Origin: Acanthosoma haemorrhoidale
Lineage: Eukaryota; Arthropoda; Insecta; Hemiptera; Acanthosomatidae
Reading direction: 5' to 3'
Assembly (NCBI GenBank): GCA_930367205.1
Contig: OV884014.1
Span: 75,743,104 to 75,807,103 of the forward strand
Length of the DNA: 64,000 nt
Positions within the stretch are counted from its first letter, which is position 1. The number at the start of each line of letters is the position of its first letter. The notes under the pieces are model-generated. The model was given only the letters and a program-made list of their open reading frames with translations. It ran no database searches and was not told where the DNA came from. Shown piece after piece: positions 57,723 to 64,000 of this stretch. A program made the position numbers and the translations under genes.

Positions 57723-58590
57723 TATAGCGACCGCTAACTATATATGTAAATTACCCTACACTCTGGTTCATAATGTATTATAATAGAAAATGTAAATCTG
57801 TGTAAACTTCTGGTAATAAATCAGAGAGAGGTCGGAAGTCGTAAACAAGTAACAGGGCACCGACAGACGGCAATAAACCAAGAGAATTAGCCACCTGACT
57901 GCCATATAACCTAGGGCAAGGACACTTACCCCTATTAGAATAGACCTTCAGTCCTTCCGGCAGCCATATAAAACACACCCTTTTACCCCAACGGTCATAA
58001 AACTAAAAGGAAGTGACTACCTGTGTATCGTAAAACATACCCCTGCAGACAGAGTCCGCCTTCCACGGGGGAGGGGGTTACCATATTTATATCAATGAAT
58101 TTCGCCCTGAAAACTCACTCTGTTTCCTAGTCTCCTGAGCCACACTACTTGTAATTTGACACCAGGGGCACTTGGCCCCTGGTAGGCCCACTCTTCACTC
58201 TTTTCTAGTCTCTACATACCGATAGCCGCTATCACCCGTCGCGATCCGCCTACTCAGCCTTCCGCTAATCTACTCTATGACGCACCTCTACGACGGCACT
58301 TTGCCACACAGCCTATAGCAGACCTCTGACGACTTGTACTTATTACGCTGCCGATCTCTCGCCCGAACTCTGAAAACTGGTCTTATTCTTTATGAACCTC
58401 TGAACCTCATCCTGAACACAGTGTCTTGTCGGGACACATCCCTATCAATAAATGGAGTCAGATATTAACGCCTACATGGAACATGGTCCATGTTATTAAC
58501 TACAACAATCCGACAATTGTTGACCTCCGACAATTGTTCACCTTTTCCGACAATTGTCACCTCCGACAATTGTTCAACTATATCCCGACA
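57723..58590 (+). repeat. Solo LTR (copy D) with perfect 5-bp target duplication
   Basis: Begins TATAGCGACCGCTAAC (first TG changed to TA) and ends ATATCCCGACA. It is flanked by CATAT on both sides (57718-57722 and 58591-58595). It matches copy B (10818-11594) in start, internal words and the ATGGACCATGTT-type block. Near the 3' end, four CCGACAATTGT units (58510, 58527, 58547, 58563) replace sequence found in copy B. Confidence 0.85.
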
Positions 58591-58599
58591 CATATGTAT

Positions 58600-61000
58600 G
58601 ATGCAAGTGAAACTTAAGCAGAAACAGATCAAAGATTTTTGCACCGTAGCTACACTACATGGAGTGACAGGAGTAACTTACCAGGACTATACTCAAAGAC
58701 TTGGGATTTGGTGTGTGAAAAACAACGAAGAAGAAGACAAGTTGGTGATGTCCAACATGAGAAAGTCTTGGTTCAGGGTGTAACCCTTTTTATGTTGTCG
58801 ATAAGTTTCTTAAGTTATTAAAATTTTGTCATCAATGACATTGTAAGCAGTTAGTGTCAAGGCTTTACCAAAATAAATAAAGATTTAAAAATTAACAATA
58901 TAAAAACTGATGTTCTATTTATTTATATATTTAATATGTATTCAAAACTATATTTTTTCACCCATGCTGGTGTGTGTGTGCTTCATGATCAGCCGTGCAG
59001 TTTCGCCTATGATGTGAAAACTAGGTTTAAAGTACTCCAAATGTTCATTTCTATTCGAAGCCTGGAAATTATAAGTTTTAATATTCAATTATTTTATTAC
59101 TGGAAATTTCGTCATAGTTTATCACCAGGCTCTCAAGTATCCACATTTCATACGTTCCCCTTCCTACCTCTTTTTATGCGAAATTTTCATTTCACATTGT
59201 TCCCCGTTGCAATGATTTTCAATTGCCATTTTTTTGACTTTTTGACTTACTCGTGCTTCTTCATATCTTTTTATTTATTCAAAAGATTTACATGAATGAA
59301 TTTTTAACTTAAAACAACGAAAACAAAAAATATTTACACACTAAAATAATCGTATAATATGAAAATGTGCAACGCATATAGTCCAAAAACAAAAGACTAG
59401 CATCATCGCTCTAGGTTATGAATAAAGTCTTACATATTAATTAAAATTTATTAAGGAAAAAATACAAATAAAAAAGTTAGATACTAATAGAAAAACATTT
59501 TTTCATAATATATTATGCCCTAAGCCCATATGTTTGGGTAATCTACGCTGACGATATTTCGGAGTGATGGACTCTCGCTATGTTAAAGGTACTGCCCAAT
59601 AGACAAATAAATAACAGATTAACACGCTGACCTGCACCCGTCGCTTGGTGTGCCGTCGGTGGGAGAATTCATCCACCGGAGACAAATCAAGTTTTTAATT
59701 CGTTGTAGCTCTTAACAAACCCAGTGTTTAACTCTAAGAACCCACAACTCATTAGGTTCAGAATTTGTTGTTAGATGTAAGTTCATTTTAAGCGTATGAT
59801 TCATATGGCGAGCTCCACCACTTTTAAACATGTTTAGACAATTAATGAACATTATACTTCTGTAACAATCGCAAATCACAGTGAAAAATTGCATGTAAGT
59901 AAGCCAAAGGACATATAATGACCGATTTCCCTAGTTTATAATAACAAAATAACCTAGGAATACTACCACCTTTAACGTAGCAAAATAAAGTACTCAAAGG
60001 TTACTTGAAAATTGTTAGAATAGGAATTATAATTTAGAACTAAGTGCCGCACATGATGAAACAACATGGAAATTAAGTCAATTTTATCGTTAAGGGACAC
60101 TAAAAATTATTTTTAGCATTAGGTTTTTAGATAGCTATGAGACTCCCTTGATTTTTCTGTTTCGTATTGTATTAAGAACTTCTTCTAATATTTATAGGTA
60201 ATATAACTTTAGTTTAATTTAATAGTAGTAATTTAATAAAAAATAACCTTTTTAATACATTCATAGGCTATATAAAAATATGAATGTGAACAGGGTAGGG
60301 CAGAGAGGCGGACGCCATGAATACGAAAGCGGCCCCAACCGTAGACCACACTAACAGGCGTAAAACCAAACGGCAGGCGAATCAACAATTCTCCCCGGCA
60401 GCGGACAAAAGACGCAACCGATAAGTTGGAAGCCGGACGACGGTAATTCTTGCAGCGTACCCATTGTTCTTGTCCTACCTATTGTAGTATGGATTTATTA
60501 CCTCGGGGGCTAGTTTATTGGACCCCCCCTCAACCCTTTCTAGGATATGATTGATGTCCTATATCTCCTAGAGGTATAATTAAAAACCAGTCCCCCCCAC
60601 CCCGATCTCTGCTTTGGTATTGTTGCCCTATTGAATTATGGCCGTCTACGGCCGTCGTGTAGATTTAAATGCGCATTTGATGCTTTCAGGTGCCTTCGCC
60701 CCCCCCCCACAAAGAGTATGCTTATTGGCTGGTGACTCCGAGTGTTGCATCGGTAACCGAATCCTTTTCTCGTCTCGATGATTTATCGATGTAGGGCTAG
60801 GCAAGGGTGGAGCAGTTCTTCATCTAGTCTTCTTGACCTTCGTCGTCACACGCTCAACGAACTTCTCGTCTGGCAACTTTTAAACATTACTTCGCTGTCG
60901 TCTAGCTTACAAATACAGTAGATTCCCAAACTGTACAAAGAGCTATGTAATCCAGCCACCCTTTCTAGAAGAAAATGTTTGTAAAATTATATTTTATTTA
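58600..61000. other. Intergenic, no gene recognised
   Basis: 58600-58900 has medium GC and ends with AATAAATAAAG (about 58874), so it could be a LINE or MITE end, but no motif was recognised. The 119-codon frame 58936-59295 is low-complexity and probably chance. 60280-60930 is GC-richer without motif. Confidence 0.35.
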
Positions 61001-61008
61001 GGTCGAGT

Positions 61009-61918
61009 CATAAGTAACTTCCGTTTTTTTATCAGACATTTATTTTGCTCTCATTAAATAACGAAATTATATTAATTTTGACGAGTGCATTTCATGGAGT
61101 TTTTCTTGCACTCTCTGCAACTGCTGAACGTATCTATCCGCAGTAATCGTTAAATTTGACTTCAACAACTCGTGGTGAATTATTCCTTGACAATCCCGCC
61201 ATAAACAAAACAAAATCTTTTTGCCATGGGTGTTTGCTTTCGGATCTGGTAGGGGTGGTTGATCCTTATCAAGCCACTGTCTTTTGCGGACTATATTGTC
61301 ATAGGTAACCCATTTTTCATCGCCTGTTACAATCCTGTTTAAAAAAGGCTCAATTTTTACCCGTGAGAGCAGACTTGTGGCGATTGACATACGATCTTCT
61401 TTATTCCGTTCACTGAGATTGTGAGGTACCGACACTCCTAACTTGCTGACTTTCCCTAATTTCTCCAGGCTGCGGTTAACAGTTGATTGTGATGTATTCA
61501 ACCTTTCTGCTATACCTCTTGTTGATTGAGTTGGTTTTCGCTCCAATATTGCATTCAAAAGGTTGTCATCAAAGTCGGAAGGACGTCCCGCCCTCGGTTC
61601 GTCTTTTAAGGTCGTATCTCCAGAACGGAATTTTAGTAACCAATTTCTAACTGCCCGATCAACTATTAGTCCTTCACCATATACACTGTATATTTTTTCA
61701 CCTGTCTATTGCCTTGTTTAAATTCCCAAAGCATTGCATGACGAATGAGTATTTTTTTACTCTCCATTTCAGTTTAACGTAACGTATAACACACAAAACA
61801 GTTGACAAAAGACTAACTGAAGTCTATATAGTAAAAACAAAAATTTGTTATCAAGGTAACTCATAGCGGGTAGATACGAACAATTGATTCTACTTAGCTG
61901 CATCGGAAGTTACGTATG
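61009..61918 (-). mobile_element. mariner element with both terminal inverted repeats
   Basis: The left end CATAAGTAACTTCCG (61009-61023) is matched by CGGAAGTTACGTATG (61904-61918) in reverse, with one difference in 15. The true ends may lie a few bases further out. The element is about 0.9 kb, shorter than the ~1.3 kb typical of mariner, because the transposase C-terminal part is missing. Confidence 0.75.
61067..61767 (-). pseudogene. mariner transposase, frameshifted and C-terminally deleted
   Basis: Minus strand, ATG at 61767 (MESKKILIRHAMLWEFKQGN). A frameshift near 61690 leads to IVDRAVRNWLLKFRSGDTTL, then EPRAGRPSDFDDNLLNAILE (linker with the GRP AT-hook-like word), QSTRGIAERLNTSQSTVNRS (second helix-turn-helix) and IVTGDEKWVTYDN (first catalytic Asp kept). 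It stops after QEKLHEMHSSKLI, before the second and third catalytic Asp regions. About 100 C-terminal residues are absent and the inverted repeat follows directly, so this is an internal deletion. It cannot encode active transposase. Confidence 0.85.
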
Positions 61919-61929
61919 TAAAAAGCAAT

Positions 61930-62380
61930 TTTAAAGTGATAGAGATCAAAGTGAGTTTGATAAATATAATGAAGTGTTTTAGGTGAATAATTCTATACTG
62001 CCTTCGTACATAATGTCGTTCATATATATTGAATAAATAAAATGTATTTCTTGATATTTGGTTTAGCCATTGATTCATAGGTCAACTACGAATATTTAAT
62101 TTGATTAACATTAAATAATCCTGCCTTGACTTGAATTTTTTTCAATCATTTGAAAAACAATGTGGTCTACCATTCTTCATTCAATTTCTTTGTCATTTAT
62201 TACATTCATAAATACAATTTTGTTATAACAATATATATATATTGTATGTTATATATATTGTATTACAATCTGTTATAACATATATGACAATCTGTTTTGA
62301 TATATATTAGAATACACGTTTTTATTAGAATACTTATTAGAATCTATGAAAATTCACAAAAATGTTTGATTGGCTCTCTA
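61930..62380. other. AT-rich intergenic with (TA)n
   Basis: No gene. TATATATATATTGTA words repeat between 62225 and 62320. Confidence 0.5.
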
Positions 62381-62384
62381 TACT

Positions 62385-62690
62385 TTATTGTAATAAAATT
62401 ACAATCTGCCTTATTGGGCAATAAGTAATTGTGTTCACTTTTCTCATTTATTGTCTTATTGTCACCTCCTAAATCCACATGGTTGTCACCTCCCTCACAT
62501 GCGGAAGAAAAAAAGGAGTCTTGGGATGTCCCCCACGCTCCTCCATCAGCCAAGTCACCGGATAGGAGCCAGTTGAGGAACCAAGTGCGCGAGAGCCACA
62601 GACGCTCAGGACATAATTGGAGATACTGGCCATTGCCAGGACTCCCACTGTCACGTATTTATATTAGTCACGAGGCCACTTCCGTTGTAC
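62385..62690 (-). mobile_element. Jockey-like LINE 3'UTR
   Basis: Minus strand 3' end with AATAAAGTATAG at the edge, the CCTTATTGGGCAATAAGTAA block, the TGGATTTAGGAGG block, and a mutated GGGGACATCCC (reverse of 62523-62533). It lacks part of the GAATGAGCGAGTG block (internal deletion). It ends close to the hairpin at 62693. Confidence 0.75.
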
Positions 62691-62692
62691 AG

Positions 62693-62808
62693 TCATAAAA
62701 CAGCTATATTGCCTTTCCACAACTGATAACCAGTTCTTTATTGTACAACAAAGAATACAATAAAGAAGAGTTTATCGGTTGTGGAAAGACAATAAAGCTG
62801 TTTTACAA
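62693..62808. repeat. Long imperfect hairpin, ~53-bp arms, 10-nt loop
   Basis: The arm 62693-62745 (AAAACAGCTATATTGCCTTT...TTCTTTATTGTA) pairs with 62756-62808 (TACAATAAAGAA...AAAGACAATAAAGCTGTTTT), with about seven mismatches. The loop is CAACAAAGAA. No target duplication was identified. It may be a fold-back element or the remains of a MITE. Confidence 0.85.
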
Positions 62809-62814
62809 TTATGC

Positions 62815-63535
62815 CTTACCACGTTCCGGTAGTAATGTTTTATTATAATCTCTGAAACGAACAACAAACTGTGATTACTCACATTAATTGATTGAAAGAT
62901 AAATAAAACACTATATTCCTTGAGAATTCTAAAATGTATGTACATACTTTGGTATTCCTTGTCAGGTCTATATTTTCAAAAAAAAATGCCTATTGTATAA
63001 CTAAATAGAAACTTATACACTTACACAATAAAATAAAATAACATTGTTTATAAATTCAATAAAAACATCAACAAGATACAAATAACAATATTCTTTAAAA
63101 AACACACACTCAGACTGTTATAAATAATACAACTAGAAATCCCAAAAATATGTGTGTGTGTACCTCCTTAGTAAGATTTTGCCATAATTTTATGTTCCCT
63201 GAAGTAACATATAATAGGTCTGATAAATTTTATTGCTAAGGAATGTTTCGATTTTATTGTATCTATGACGTAATGTTGTCAATTGATGGTCAAATGCCAT
63301 TTAAGATATTCTTGTGTAATTTGTGTAAGATTTTGAACTATTTTGAGTTTTTTATAAAGCTTAATTGATTCATTAAATTAAGGGATCATTTTGTAAATGA
63401 GCCTTTTAACTTGTTCATTTTATTATTTATGTGTTATGTAAATTTGATATTTCATCTACTTTACAGATCGGGACCAAAAGAGGGGGAAGAGTAATGAGTT
63501 GTTGTTGATTTGGGAAAATCTTTTTTTTTTTAAAC
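62815..63535. other. Intergenic, no gene recognised
   Basis: AT-rich, no supported feature. Confidence 0.4.
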
Positions 63536-63539
63536 TATT

Positions 63540-63725
63540 AACTCATTTTTGTGCTCGTTAATTTGCATGCTATATTTACTACCAAATTTGCCTATTTCTT
63601 TTTTATAAGTTCTTCAGAGGTCCGATTGAAATGGTATTGATTCGATATATATAACACAGTGTCATCGGTATGAAGAGAGAGATCTGTCGACTTGTTGTTT
63701 TGGGGGACACTACACTAGTATTTCG
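63540..63725 (-). pseudogene. LINE reverse transcriptase fragment (catalytic DD motif)
   Basis: The minus frame reads SLHTDDTVLYISNQYHFNRT followed by SEELIKKK and a stop. 'xxDDTxLY' is the reverse transcriptase motif C with both catalytic aspartates (YADD in most LINEs; here HTDD). A degraded GVPQ-like word lies just upstream. A short relic of a CR1/Jockey-type LINE. Confidence 0.6.
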
Positions 63726-64000
63726 CCAAAATAACCGTGAACCTGATGTGTTTCAAGTGAAAATCACATAATGATCGTCAGGTGGAAGCTGCACTTTCAA
63801 AGGGTTTCGGGTCATTCTGCCCCTGTTCTGCCTTATTGGTCGGATAAATGATTTTATAAATCTAAAAATTTCAAATGTAAAGAAGCTGTTTAATACATAA
63901 AGTGATGGTATTCCCGAATACAGATACAGACGAAAAAAATTAAAGATATTTTAATAAATTAAGTCCTGGCAGTCATCAATAGGAGGAATATTTAATGGTC

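Noticed and set aside
58936..59295. 119-codon plus-strand open frame
   Set aside because: Phe/Ser/Ile-rich, low complexity, consistent with a chance frame in AT-rich DNA.

Overview
The window looks like a stretch of AT-rich arthropod nuclear genome (about two thirds A+T by eye). There are no bacterial-style operons, prophages or CRISPR arrays. Coding potential is sparse, introns have GT..AG borders, and the sequence is crowded with decayed transposons of kinds common in arthropods: Jockey-like, R1-like, CR1-like and RTE-like LINEs, mariner and pogo/Tigger DNA transposons, Ty3/gypsy-type LTR elements and short MITEs. The element mix and a TATA + TCAGT core promoter fit an arthropod, possibly a crustacean. 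The species cannot be fixed from sequence alone. No searches were run; all family calls rest on recognised motifs.

One convincing host gene was found, on the + strand at about 26.67-37.66 kb. Six spliced exons encode a 162-residue secreted, probably GPI-anchored, cysteine-rich protein. Its two halves resemble the start and end of a Ly6/three-finger fold. They are separated by an Ala/Thr-rich linker with a basic RKRR site and an acidic patch. All five introns are phase 1 and all internal exons (81, 18, 84 and 33 nt) are multiples of three, so each can be skipped without changing frame. The 10.8-kb span is mostly intron. The introns hold an RTE-like remnant, a mariner-type MITE, an LTR element that keeps only gag, and a copy of an unclassified small repeat.

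Left of the gene: a Jockey-like LINE interrupted by an inverted copy of its own 3' end (1.3-2.6 kb); solo LTRs at 7.3-8.2 and 10.8-11.6 kb; a 235-bp MITE with long inverted ends (16.5 kb); a LINE reverse transcriptase remnant (17.3 kb); a perfect 17-bp hairpin (18.55 kb); a broken pogo/Tigger transposase (22.5-24.2 kb, perhaps to 25.1 kb); and another Jockey 3' end (25.7-26.3 kb).

Right of the gene: LINE remnants of several clades (38.5-46.0 kb); a third solo LTR (42.3-43.1 kb); a decayed gene of an uncharacterised repetitive protein family (46.3-47.65 kb); more Jockey pieces (48.9-50.1 kb); a pair of inverted copies of an unclassified repeat (51 and 54.7 kb); two mariner transposase pseudogenes (55.7 and 61 kb); a second copy of the intronic MITE (57.0 kb); a fourth solo LTR (57.7-58.6 kb); and a long imperfect hairpin (62.7 kb).

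The most notable items are the gene with its reading-frame-neutral small exons; four solo LTRs of one family with near-perfect target duplications and no internal region in sight; the gag-only LTR element; and an inverted ~590-bp duplication that carries a Jockey 3' end together with the same downstream flank, as expected from 3' transduction or segmental duplication.
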